From contig JAIXVY010000492.1 in NCBI GenBank assembly GCA_027482505.1, positions 1 through 37,036 on the forward strand: a DNA stretch of 37,036 bases, given 5' to 3'. Shown in pieces: positions 27,067 to 35,622 of this stretch; position 1 is the stretch's first letter, and the number at the start of each line of letters is the position of its first letter. A model generated the notes under the pieces. That model was not told where the DNA came from and ran no database searches. It saw nothing but the letters and a program-made list of their open reading frames with translations. This DNA comes from Opitutaceae bacterium. Lineage in GTDB: Bacteria > Verrucomicrobiota > Verrucomicrobiia > Opitutales > Opitutaceae. A program made the translations under genes and the position numbers.

Positions 27067-28323
27067 ATGAGCGATCTTGCACTCAAAGTTGAAAACCTGG
27101 GGAAGCGATTTCGTGGTTCCTGCGACGGCGCGCGGCCGGCCTACTCGACCCTGCGTGAAGAAGTCTTGAGCTGGCCCAGGCGCTGGCGGGGACGTCGGGA
27201 GCCCGAGAACGAAGCGTGGGCTTTGCGCGGCGTTTCCTTCGAGCTACGGAAGGGCGAGGTGCTCGGGGTCGTCGGTCGCAACGGCGCCGGAAAAAGCACT
27301 TTGCTGAAGATTCTCAGCCGCATAATGGAGCCGACCGAAGGCGAGGCGGAGATGCGCGGTCGCGTGGGGGCGCTGCTGGAGGTGGGCACGGGATTCCACC
27401 CGGAGCTTACCGGACGGGAGAATGTTTTTTTGAGCGGCGCCTTGCTCGGCATGCGCCGCGCGGAAGTGCGCGCGCGGCTCGATGAGATCGTGGCCTTCGC
27501 AGGGACGGAGGATGCCCTCGACCGGCCGGTGAAGCACTCCTCCAGCGGCATGCAGGCGCGACTCGGCTTTGCGGTGGCGGCGCACCTGGAGCCCGAGATA
27601 CTCATAATCGACGAGGTCTTGGGCGTTGGCGATGTGCGCTTTCAAGAGCGCTGCCTCCGCAAGGTTCGCGACATCTCCTCCCGCGAAGGGCGCACCGTCC
27701 TGATCGTCAGCCATCAGATGGCGATCATGCAGTCGTTGTGTTCGCGCGGGTTGCTTCTGCGCGGCGGACGGGTGGCGGCGGAGGGCGATCTCGATGCGTG
27801 CATTCGAGGCTATCTGGAGGATGCGGACGCTCAGGAAGGCGCGGTGCTGGAGTTTGACATGCAGTCCGGCCAGGCGGCCGGCTTCGTCGGGCTGGAGTTT
27901 CGCGGCGAGGATGGCGCGCCGGCCGGCGCCTTCGCGTTCGGCGAAATCATCGAGCTCAGGCTTCGCGTGCGGGTGCGCGAGACGCTGCCCGACTACTTGC
28001 TCGGTTTCTCGATCAACACCCCCGCCGGCTTGGTCGTCGCATGCTCGAACCATCATGACGCGCTGCCGCGAGGCGAGTTAGGGCCGGGGACGCATGTTTT
28101 CGTCGCCAAGGTTGCGGGACTCTTTCTGGCGCCGGGCGAGTATCGTTTGACCGTGGCGCTGTCTTCCGGAGATCAGTTGACGAGCCACCATTTTCTGCCC
28201 GACTGCGCGACGTTTCGCGTGGAGGAGCGGTCTCCGTCGGGCCGGCCTTACGGGTCGCATTTCGACAATCGCCCCGGTTTGCTGCGACCTCCTTTTGCGT
28301 GGAGGCGAACCGAGGAAACATGA
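27067..28323 (+). CDS. Wzt-like polysaccharide ABC transporter ATPase with C-terminal carbohydrate-binding-type domain
   Basis: Walker A GVVGRNGAGKSTLLKIL; signature KHSSSGMQARLGFAVA; Walker B ILIIDEVLGVGDVRFQERC; C-terminal domain ...GLEFRGEDGAPAGAFAFGEIIELRLRVRV...LGFSINTPAGLVVACSNH. Confidence 0.93.
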   Translation: MSDLALKVENLGKRFRGSCDGARPAYSTLREEVLSWPRRWRGRREPENEAWALRGVSFELRKGEVLGVVGRNGAGKSTLLKILSRIMEPTEGEAEMRGRVGALLEVGTGFHPELTGRENVFLSGALLGMRRAEVRARLDEIVAFAGTEDALDRPVKHSSSGMQARLGFAVAAHLEPEILIIDEVLGVGDVRFQERCLRKVRDISSREGRTVLIVSHQMAIMQSLCSRGLLLRGGRVAAEGDLDACIRGYLEDADAQEGAVLEFDMQSGQAAGFVGLEFRGEDGAPAGAFAFGEIIELRLRVRVRETLPDYLLGFSINTPAGLVVACSNHHDALPRGELGPGTHVFVAKVAGLFLAPGEYRLTVALSSGDQLTSHHFLPDCATFRVEERSPSGRPYGSHFDNRPGLLRPPFAWRRTEET

Positions 28324-29573
28324 ACAACAACATCCACGATTACATCATAGTTGGCGCGGGCATGAGCGGAGTCGCCTTTGCGCGCCTGCTTCAGATGTCG
28401 GGAGTGCAAAACTTCATTTTGCTCGAATCGGCCGCTCAGCCGGGCGGCCTCTGCCGTTCGCAGCGGGTGGGCGGGCATGTGATCGACACGGGCGGGGGGC
28501 ATTTTCTCTGCACGAAGCACGAAGAGGTCTATCGGTTCATTTTCTCCCATCTGCCGCAGGAAGAGTTTGTGCGGCATGAGCGGGTTTCCAAGGTGCGCGT
28601 GCGGGGACACGAGATCGACTATCCCATCGAGTCGAATCTATGGCAGCTGCCCGACGGCCTGCGCGACGACTACCTCGGCAGCGTGGCGGGCAACGGCGAG
28701 GCGAGGGGGCTGCCGCCGCCGCAAACGTTCGAGGCGTGGATACGCTGGAAGCTGGGCGACCGCATCGCCGAGGACTACATGCTGCCCTACAACCGCAAGG
28801 TCTGGGGCGTGGAGCCGGCGGAGATGGACATAGACTGGCTGCACAAGATACCGCGCCTGGATGTCGGCGAAATTGTCGAGGCGTGCCGGCGGCGAAGCGC
28901 CGATCCGGCCAAGATGCCGTCGCACGCGTATTTCTATTATCCGCGCCACGGCGGGTTTCAGCGCGTCTTCGACGCGCTGTTGAAACCGGTCGCCGATCGG
29001 GTGCGGTGCGGGGAGGCGGTGGACTCGATCGAGCCGTCGGCAGGCGGCTTGGTGGTCAATGGCCGGCATGTCGGCCGGCGCGTCATCAACACCGCGCCAT
29101 GGCCCGCGATCACCGGCGCGCTTCCGCTCTCGGCGCGAGGTCGCGCGGCGCTGGCTCGTCTGCGCCACAGCGGGCTGGCCGTGTCCTTGCATGAATCCGC
29201 CGCGGCCGCCTCCAGCCGCGCCCACTGGATTTACGAGCCAGCCCCCGAGCTGCGCCATCACCGCGATTTTCTCATCGGCAACTACGCGGCCGACAGCGCG
29301 CCCGACGGCGTCATGCGCGAGACAAACCTGCTCCGACATGCGCCTGACGCCACCGCGTTGGCCACGTTTCGCAACGAGCACGCCTACCCGGTTCCGTCGT
29401 TGGGTTGGGCGGAGGCCATCGCGCTGGTGCTCCGGGAGGCGGCCGAGCACGGAGTGCACGGGCTCGGTCGCTGGGGACAGTGGCAATATTTCAACTCCGA
29501 CGTTTGCATCCACGAGGCGATGAAACTGGCCGAGCGACTCGGGCACACCGCATGGAAACCGTCTCCAGGTTAA
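28320..29573 (+). CDS. FAD-dependent oxidoreductase, UDP-galactopyranose-mutase / protoporphyrinogen-oxidase-like
   Basis: YIIVGAGMSGVAFARLLQ (FAD GxGxxG), LLESAAQPGGLCRS, GGHVIDTGGGHFLCTKHEEVYRFI, LPYNRKVWGVEPAEMDIDWL. ATGA overlap with wzt. Confidence 0.8.
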   Translation: MNNNIHDYIIVGAGMSGVAFARLLQMSGVQNFILLESAAQPGGLCRSQRVGGHVIDTGGGHFLCTKHEEVYRFIFSHLPQEEFVRHERVSKVRVRGHEIDYPIESNLWQLPDGLRDDYLGSVAGNGEARGLPPPQTFEAWIRWKLGDRIAEDYMLPYNRKVWGVEPAEMDIDWLHKIPRLDVGEIVEACRRRSADPAKMPSHAYFYYPRHGGFQRVFDALLKPVADRVRCGEAVDSIEPSAGGLVVNGRHVGRRVINTAPWPAITGALPLSARGRAALARLRHSGLAVSLHESAAAASSRAHWIYEPAPELRHHRDFLIGNYAADSAPDGVMRETNLLRHAPDATALATFRNEHAYPVPSLGWAEAIALVLREAAEHGVHGLGRWGQWQYFNSDVCIHEAMKLAERLGHTAWKPSPG

Positions 29574-30463
29574 GTCGCAGGCTCGCGCGCTGGCGGCTGG
29601 AGCGCGCCTTCGCGCGTTTCCAGTCCGAGCATCCGCTGGCGGCCGACGAGCACGGCCTGTTGCTGCAGCATGGCGTCGGCGATCATTTCATCGCGGCCTC
29701 CCTGGCCGCCGCGATCGCGTCCAGCCACGGAGGCAAAGTCGTGCTGGCCGGGCGTCCGGAGATGGCGTTTCTGGCCGATCTATTCCGAGGCGTGTCGCGC
29801 TATGTCGTCCTTCCCGGGCGCCTGCGCGGCCAGGAGCTGGGCTTGCGCGACATCTCGGCGGGGCGCTGGGTCTTCGCCCATTTTCGAGGGATGGAGCTGG
29901 CGCGGGCGGTCGGCTACCGCGGCTTCACATTGGTCGACGCCTATCGCTGCTTGTTTGGGCTCGCCCCGTCCGCTCGTCCCGAGGAGCCGCGGCAGCCCAC
30001 GGTGGAGGAAATGGAAAACGCCCGGGCATTCGCCGCTCGCGCCGGCATCGATCTTGGGCGCGCCGTTTATGTCTGCGGCGACAGCCGATCCACCCCGGTG
30101 GGGCCGGACCTCGCCGGCAGGATCGAGGCTTTCTCAACCCTGATCGCGCGGCGCGGCCTGCAAGTGGCGGGCAATCGGCTGCGACTGGGCGAGGCGCAGG
30201 CGGAGACGCTCGTGCCGCTTGCCATGCTGCGACCGCTGATCGCCGCGGCACGCGGTCATGTGATGGCGCGGAGCGGCCTGGCGGATCTGGCGGCGGGTTT
30301 GTCGACGCCAGGGTGTGTTCTTTATCCCCAGGCGCGATATCTGGGCGGCAACCTGCTGGACGGAACCAGCCTGCGCGCGTTTGAGTTCGCTGCCTGTCCT
30401 TCCGAGATGGAGGAGCCTTCTCTTGATGCGCTGACCGCCTGGTTCGATCATCACATCCGATGA
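29552..30463 (+). CDS. Putative GT9-like (heptosyltransferase-fold) protein
   Basis: HGLLLQHGVGDHFIAASLAAAIASSHGGKVVLAGRPEMAFLADLF and a C-terminal half with ...LIAAARGHVMARSGLADLAAGLSTPGCVLYP resembling GT9; start at METVSRLSRR (ATG 29552), overlapping upstream gene by 22 bp. Confidence 0.55.
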   Translation: METVSRLSRRLARWRLERAFARFQSEHPLAADEHGLLLQHGVGDHFIAASLAAAIASSHGGKVVLAGRPEMAFLADLFRGVSRYVVLPGRLRGQELGLRDISAGRWVFAHFRGMELARAVGYRGFTLVDAYRCLFGLAPSARPEEPRQPTVEEMENARAFAARAGIDLGRAVYVCGDSRSTPVGPDLAGRIEAFSTLIARRGLQVAGNRLRLGEAQAETLVPLAMLRPLIAAARGHVMARSGLADLAAGLSTPGCVLYPQARYLGGNLLDGTSLRAFEFAACPSEMEEPSLDALTAWFDHHIR

Positions 30464-31215
30464 AGCCCCTGCTTACGATACTGACCATCACCAAAGACGA
30501 TGCGTCGGGGCTCGATGCGACCATCGGAGCTCTGCGGGCCTGGGAGAATCTGCCTTGGGTGGAAAACGTGGTGGTTTATGCCGGTAAGCGTCCGTGCGGA
30601 ATACCTGCGGGCTGGCAGGTTTTGGAGCAGGCGGGAGCCGGCATCGCCGAAGCCTTCAACCAAGGCCTTGGCGCTGCGAAAGGCGAGTGGGTCTGGTGCC
30701 TGAACGGCGGAGACCGCGCCCACGAGGAGCTGGATCCCGGGTGGTTGCGCGTGCTCCTGGCCGGCACCTCGGCGGATATCGTCACCGGCGCCATTCATCG
30801 CGACGGGGAGGCCACGCCGCTGGTTCCGCCCGCGCCGGAGCTGCAGTGGCCGCTCACCGCCTGCTGGCTTGCGCATCCGGCGACGCTCGTGCGGCGCCGC
30901 GTTCTCGAAAACGCCGGCGGCTTTGATCCGCGGTGGCGAATCGCGATGGATTACGACCTTTGGCACCGCTTGCTCGCCGCGGGAGCGCGGGTCGATGTGG
31001 TGGCCATGCCGTTCGCGTGTTTCGATGTCACGGGCGTGAGCGAGCGGGCCGAGACCCGCGCGGAGTGCAGGGCGGAGGACGCGCGCCTGATGCTTCGCGA
31101 AGCCTGGCCCATGACGAAGGCGTGTCTGCGCTCTTTTATCAGGGTGTGCGCCCGAGTGGCGCACGCGGCCGTGGCGGTGGTTTCGGGACGGGCGGGGGCG
31201 CGGGGCCGGCCATGA
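30460..31215 (+). CDS. GT2 glycosyltransferase (WcaE-like)
   Basis: LLTILTITKDDASGLDATIGALRAWENLPWVENVVVYAG, AFNQGLGAAKGEWVWCLNGGD, HPATLVRRRVLENAGGFDPRWRIAMDYDLWHRLL. Confidence 0.88.
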   Translation: MKPLLTILTITKDDASGLDATIGALRAWENLPWVENVVVYAGKRPCGIPAGWQVLEQAGAGIAEAFNQGLGAAKGEWVWCLNGGDRAHEELDPGWLRVLLAGTSADIVTGAIHRDGEATPLVPPAPELQWPLTACWLAHPATLVRRRVLENAGGFDPRWRIAMDYDLWHRLLAAGARVDVVAMPFACFDVTGVSERAETRAECRAEDARLMLREAWPMTKACLRSFIRVCARVAHAAVAVVSGRAGARGRP

Positions 31216-32288
31216 GAATCACTTTCGTGCTGCCTGGCTCTTCCCCCGTCCCGGCCGGCGGGCCAAAAATGGTTTTTCGTTACGCCAACGCGCTGGCGGA
31301 CAAGGCGCATGAGGTAACGGTTTTGCTGCCGCATCGCGCGGACGAGTCGTCGCCGGGACTCGATTTGCGCCGTCGCTACCAGTATCTTCGGCCGAAATTC
31401 AGCGGCGCTTGGTCGCCCGAGAGCTGGATGCGGATTCACCCGCGGGTGCGATTGGTCTGGGCCGAAGGTCTGCGCTTCCGCGCGGAGTGGCGGGGCGATG
31501 CGGTCGTCGCCACCGCGGTGGTCACCGCGGAGCGCGTCGCCCGTTGGCCCGTGGAGGCTGGCCGAAAATTTTATTTCATACAGGGGCACGAGGTTTGGGA
31601 CAACCCGGTGGAGCGCGTGCAGGCTTCGTGGCGGCTGCCGTTGCGCAAGATCGTCGTTTCGCCATGGCTGCGCGATTTGGTGGAGGCGGCGGGGGCGCGG
31701 GCCGAGGAATTGCCGAACCCACCAGACCATGAAGCCTTCGGCTGCGACAATCAGGTGGAGGAACGCGAGCCGCCGACGCTGCTCTGGCCGCACCACTCGC
31801 TGCCGTTCAAGGGCTCCGCCGACGTGCTTGCGGCCCTGCCGGCTTTGCGCGCGGCGGCGCCTGGGCTCAGGGTCAGGGCGTTCGGGGTTTCGGCGCGCCC
31901 CGCCGACTGGCCGGGGTTCATCGACTACCGCCGAAATCCCGCGCAGGCGGCTCTGCGCGCCCTCTACAACGAGGCGTCCGTCTGCGTGGCGCCCAGCCAC
32001 TCGGAAGGCTGGGGGCTTCCGGCGACGGAGGCCTTGCAGTGCGGCTGCGCGGTGGCCGCAAGCGACGCGGGCGGGCATCGCGCGTTTCTGCGCGACGGAC
32101 AAAACGCGCTGCTCCACCGGGCGGGCGACGTGGGCGCATTGACTCGCAACGTGCTTCTTTTGCTCGGCGATCGCGGCTTGCGCGGACGTCTGGCGCATCA
32201 GGGGATGCGGGACATGAGGGCGCGCAGGATGGAGGATTCGGCGGCCAGGCTGGAAACCATCCTTAAGGAGAACCCGACGCATGGCTGA
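31212..32288 (+). CDS. GT4 glycosyltransferase
   Basis: MRITFVLPGSSPVPAGGPKMVFRYANALADKAHEVTVLLP; YNEASVCVAPSHSEGWGLPATEALQCGCAVAASDAGGHRAFLRDGQNALLH. ATG 31212 overlaps upstream stop. Confidence 0.92.
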   Translation: MRITFVLPGSSPVPAGGPKMVFRYANALADKAHEVTVLLPHRADESSPGLDLRRRYQYLRPKFSGAWSPESWMRIHPRVRLVWAEGLRFRAEWRGDAVVATAVVTAERVARWPVEAGRKFYFIQGHEVWDNPVERVQASWRLPLRKIVVSPWLRDLVEAAGARAEELPNPPDHEAFGCDNQVEEREPPTLLWPHHSLPFKGSADVLAALPALRAAAPGLRVRAFGVSARPADWPGFIDYRRNPAQAALRALYNEASVCVAPSHSEGWGLPATEALQCGCAVAASDAGGHRAFLRDGQNALLHRAGDVGALTRNVLLLLGDRGLRGRLAHQGMRDMRARRMEDSAARLETILKENPTHG

Positions 32289-33219
32289 TCGCTCACCGGA
32301 TGCGGTAGTCTGGGCGGTGGCGGTGACGTATCACCCCGGCTCGGATGTCGCGGACAACCTGCGGGCCATGCGCGGCGAATGCGACCGGCTGCTGGTGGTC
32401 GACAACGGGTCGCCGGCGGACGCGTTGCGCGGGATTGAGACGCTTGAGGGCGTCGAGCTGCTGCGGCTGGAAAAAAACGAGGGCATCGCGCGCGCGCTCA
32501 ACCTCGGCATGGCTCGCGCGGAGGCGGCCGGCGCCGGTTGGGTCGTGACCTTCGATCAGGACAGCCGCCCGGCTCCGGGCTTTCGGGCCGCCTTGCTTGC
32601 GACCGCCGCGCGCACGCCCGAAGCGGCCTTGATCGGTCCTTTCATCGAGGAGGCCTGCGTGGGCGCACGGGCACGCTGGTTGCGGCGGCATCCGCGATGT
32701 GGACTGTTTTTCCGCTGCGTGCCCTGCGAGGGCGCCGATCTGCACAACGTGAGCATGGTTATCACCTCCGGCGCGCTCACGTCGGTGCGCGCGTGGCGCG
32801 AGCTTGGCGGCTTCGACGAGGAGCTGTTCATCGACTACGTCGACACGGATTTTTGCCTGCGGGCGCGGCGGGCCGGTTGGCGGATCACGGTGTGCGCGGG
32901 GGCGCGGCTTTCCCACCATCTCGGGCGGCGCGAGCTGCGGCGCGCCTTGGGGCGGAATTTCTTTCCGACGCATCATAGCGCGCTGCGGCATTACTACATC
33001 GCGCGCAACCGGGTGAAGATGCTCGGGCGGCATGCGCTGGCGACGCCGCACTGGCTGGCCTTCGAGTGCTGTTCGGTGGCGATGTGGATCTTCCGCGTGT
33101 TGGCGTTCGAGGAGCGGCGGCGGGCCAAGTTCGGGGCCATGCTGGCCGGCACTTGGGACGGGTTGCTGGGCCGGTATGGTGAATGCCGGGCGGAGAGAAT
33201 GGAGTGGCTGCGTCGATGA
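32281..33219 (+). CDS. GT2 rhamnosyltransferase-like glycosyltransferase
   Basis: AVAVTYHPGSDVADNLRAMRGECDRLLVVDNGS, LRLEKNEGIARALNLGMARA, VVTFDQDSRPAPGF, LGGFDEELFIDYVDTDFCLRARRAGW. Confidence 0.92.
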   Translation: MADRSPDAVVWAVAVTYHPGSDVADNLRAMRGECDRLLVVDNGSPADALRGIETLEGVELLRLEKNEGIARALNLGMARAEAAGAGWVVTFDQDSRPAPGFRAALLATAARTPEAALIGPFIEEACVGARARWLRRHPRCGLFFRCVPCEGADLHNVSMVITSGALTSVRAWRELGGFDEELFIDYVDTDFCLRARRAGWRITVCAGARLSHHLGRRELRRALGRNFFPTHHSALRHYYIARNRVKMLGRHALATPHWLAFECCSVAMWIFRVLAFEERRRAKFGAMLAGTWDGLLGRYGECRAERMEWLRR

Positions 33220-34133
33220 GTCCGATCTTGTCCGTCGTGGTCGTGGCGTATCTCTCGCGCGACGAGATCGGGGCCTGCCTGGCGTCGCTGCCGCGCGAGA
33301 TCGACGGCCGGCCGGTCGAGGTCGTGGTGGTGGACAACTCCCTCGATTCCGACGGGACCGGCGCGGCGGCGCGCGCGGCGCGGCCCGCTGTCGACTATAT
33401 CGTGCCGGCGGAGAACCTCGGCTTCGGGCGCGCCAACAATCTCGGCTATGCGCGCACGAGCGGGGAGTGCGTGCTCTTTCTCAATCCCGATACGGTGAGC
33501 GACGCCGCCGCGCTGGCCCACTGCGTGGCGCGGGCCCGGGCGGAGCGAGAGATCGGCGTGATCTCGCCGAAGCTCGTGATGGCGGACGGCCAGATGGACC
33601 TGGCGTGTCGGCGGAGCATCCCGACCTTGTGGGACGGGTTTTGCCGGGCGAGCGGGCTGGCGGCGCGTTTTTCACGCAGCGCGTGGGCGTCGGGCTACAA
33701 TCTTACGCATCTGGACACGGATGGCTCGTATGAGGTGGGCGCGATCAACGGCGCTTTCATGCTCGGGCGGCGCGAGGTGTTCGAGGCGGTGGCGGAGCGC
33801 GGGGCGGACGGGCGGGCGCAGGTGTTTGACGAGCGCTTCTTCATGTATGGAGACGATCTCGATCTCTGCATCCGGGTCGCGAAGGCGGGCTGGCGCGTGG
33901 TCTACGACGGGCGCGTGAGGATCACGCATCTAAAAGGGCAGAGCGTGGCCAAGAGCTACGAGGCGATGTCGGCCGCGATCTTCGACGCCAACCGCGACGT
34001 TTATCTGAAGCATTTCAACCCGCGCGGCTCGCGCTGGGTGGAGTGGAAATGGCGCGCGGCCTTCGGGGTGTGGAAGGCGGTGTCGCGCTGGCGGGCCCGG
34101 CGGCGCGGCTACCGGCAGGTGAAGCCGCTTTGA
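33216..34133 (+). CDS. GT2 glycosyltransferase (WbbL-like)
   Basis: SPILSVVVVAYLSRDEIGACLASLP, VVVVDNSLDSDGTG, ENLGFGRANNLGYARTSGECVLFLNPD, FDERFFMYGDDLDLCIRVAKAGW. ATGA overlap with previous gene. Confidence 0.93.
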   Translation: MSPILSVVVVAYLSRDEIGACLASLPREIDGRPVEVVVVDNSLDSDGTGAAARAARPAVDYIVPAENLGFGRANNLGYARTSGECVLFLNPDTVSDAAALAHCVARARAEREIGVISPKLVMADGQMDLACRRSIPTLWDGFCRASGLAARFSRSAWASGYNLTHLDTDGSYEVGAINGAFMLGRREVFEAVAERGADGRAQVFDERFFMYGDDLDLCIRVAKAGWRVVYDGRVRITHLKGQSVAKSYEAMSAAIFDANRDVYLKHFNPRGSRWVEWKWRAAFGVWKAVSRWRARRRGYRQVKPL

Positions 34134-34151
34134 GCGAGCGCGGCGGAACCG

Positions 34152-35579
34152 TCAGCTCGCGCCGTGGCGCCAGCGCGGCAGGGTGAGCGCGAGGATCTGC
34201 AAATCGAGCCAGAGGGACCAGGTCTCGATGTAGTAGATGTCGTGCTGCACGCGGCGGGCGAGGTCGGTGTCGCCGCGCAGGCCGTTGACCTGGGCCCAGC
34301 CGGTCATGCCGGGCTTCACGAGGTGGCGCGGGAGGTAGTGGGGAATCTCGCTCGCGAGGCGCGCGGCGTGGACGGGACGCTCGGGGCGCGGGCCGACCAG
34401 GCTCATGTCGCCGCGCAGGACGTTCCAGAACTGGGGAAGCTCGTCCAGGTTCCACCGGCGCATCCACGCGCCGATGCGGAGCAGGCGCGGGTCGTTCGTG
34501 GCGGTGCTCTGGGCGAGGTGGTCGGCTGCTGGCGCGTCTGGGCGCATGCTGCGGATTTTCCACATGCGGAAACGTCGGCCGCCCGTTCCCAGGCGCTCTT
34601 GGGCGAAGAAGGGCGAGGCGGCCGGAGATTCGCGGCGCACCAGCAGCGTGAGCAGAGCGATGAGCGGCGCGGAGAGGGCGAGGCCCAATGCGGCGCCTAG
34701 GATATCGACGGCGCGTTTTAGACCGCGGTTGAAGAGACGGTTGATCGCGAGTTCCTCCACGCCGAGGACGGGCACCCGGCCTATGGTTTGAAGGCGCAGT
34801 CCGCTCACGAGGATTTGGAAGGAGGAGGGGATGATCTTCCAATCGACGAAGGCGCGTTCGCAGGCCTCGACGACGGCGTGAAGCTGTTCGCGCGGCAGGT
34901 CGGTGCGCGCGGCGATGAGCACGTCGATGTCGGCCGCGCGAAGGGCGCGGGCGAGGTCGTCGCCGGGCTCGATAACAGGGATGTTTTTCTCCGGCGCGGA
35001 GTCGCCGGGCAGGGGCACGACGCCGGCGAAGGCGAGGGGATGGGCGGGTTCGTTGGCGAGGTCGGCAGCGAGTGCGCGCGCCTCCTCGCTCCAGCCGAGC
35101 ACGGCGACGCGCTGGCGGAGGCGTCCCACGAGGCGCGGACGGATGAACGCGGCGTAGGCCAGGCTGCGCCAGAGAAACATCAGCGCGAGGACGAGCGCGT
35201 AGGCGAGGACGACGAACCAGCGCGAAATGGGCGGGTCGAATTTCAGCACGAGCGAAAGGCTAAGGTAGGCGGCGAGCCAGAAGGTGGTGCCCTTAATGAC
35301 GAGGTTGAGCGCCTGGAATTTTCGCAGCAGAAGGCGCTCTTCGTAGAGGCCGAGTTGGGCGTAGGCGGCCACGAGGAAGGCGGCGCCGACGAGCAGAAGC
35401 GGCAGGTAAAGCGCGAAGGTGGCGTCGGGCACGTCGAGGCCCACGCTGCCGACGGGCGTTTCATAACGCAGCCAGTAGCCGAGCGACAGCGCGCCAAAGG
35501 CCACGAGGGCGTCGCCGACCACGAGGAGGGACGGCAGGACGACCTTGCGCAGGCGGGCGGCGGAAGAGACGGCGTGCAT
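34152..35579 (-). CDS. Polyprenyl-phosphate sugar phosphotransferase (WbaP/WcaJ-type initiating enzyme)
   Basis: KRAVDILGAALGLALSAPLIALLTLLVRRESPAASPFFAQERLGTGGRRFRMWKIRSMRPDA...GAWMRRWNLDELPQFWNVLRGDMSLVGPRPERPVH...PGMTGWAQVNGLRGDTDL; N-terminal TMs. Confidence 0.96.
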   Translation of the reverse strand: MHAVSSAARLRKVVLPSLLVVGDALVAFGALSLGYWLRYETPVGSVGLDVPDATFALYLPLLLVGAAFLVAAYAQLGLYEERLLLRKFQALNLVIKGTTFWLAAYLSLSLVLKFDPPISRWFVVLAYALVLALMFLWRSLAYAAFIRPRLVGRLRQRVAVLGWSEEARALAADLANEPAHPLAFAGVVPLPGDSAPEKNIPVIEPGDDLARALRAADIDVLIAARTDLPREQLHAVVEACERAFVDWKIIPSSFQILVSGLRLQTIGRVPVLGVEELAINRLFNRGLKRAVDILGAALGLALSAPLIALLTLLVRRESPAASPFFAQERLGTGGRRFRMWKIRSMRPDAPAADHLAQSTATNDPRLLRIGAWMRRWNLDELPQFWNVLRGDMSLVGPRPERPVHAARLASEIPHYLPRHLVKPGMTGWAQVNGLRGDTDLARRVQHDIYYIETWSLWLDLQILALTLPRWRHGAS

Positions 35580-35622
35580 GCGATGAGTGGAGCAGGGAGC
35601 GAGGAGCCCGGAGTCGGAAGAA

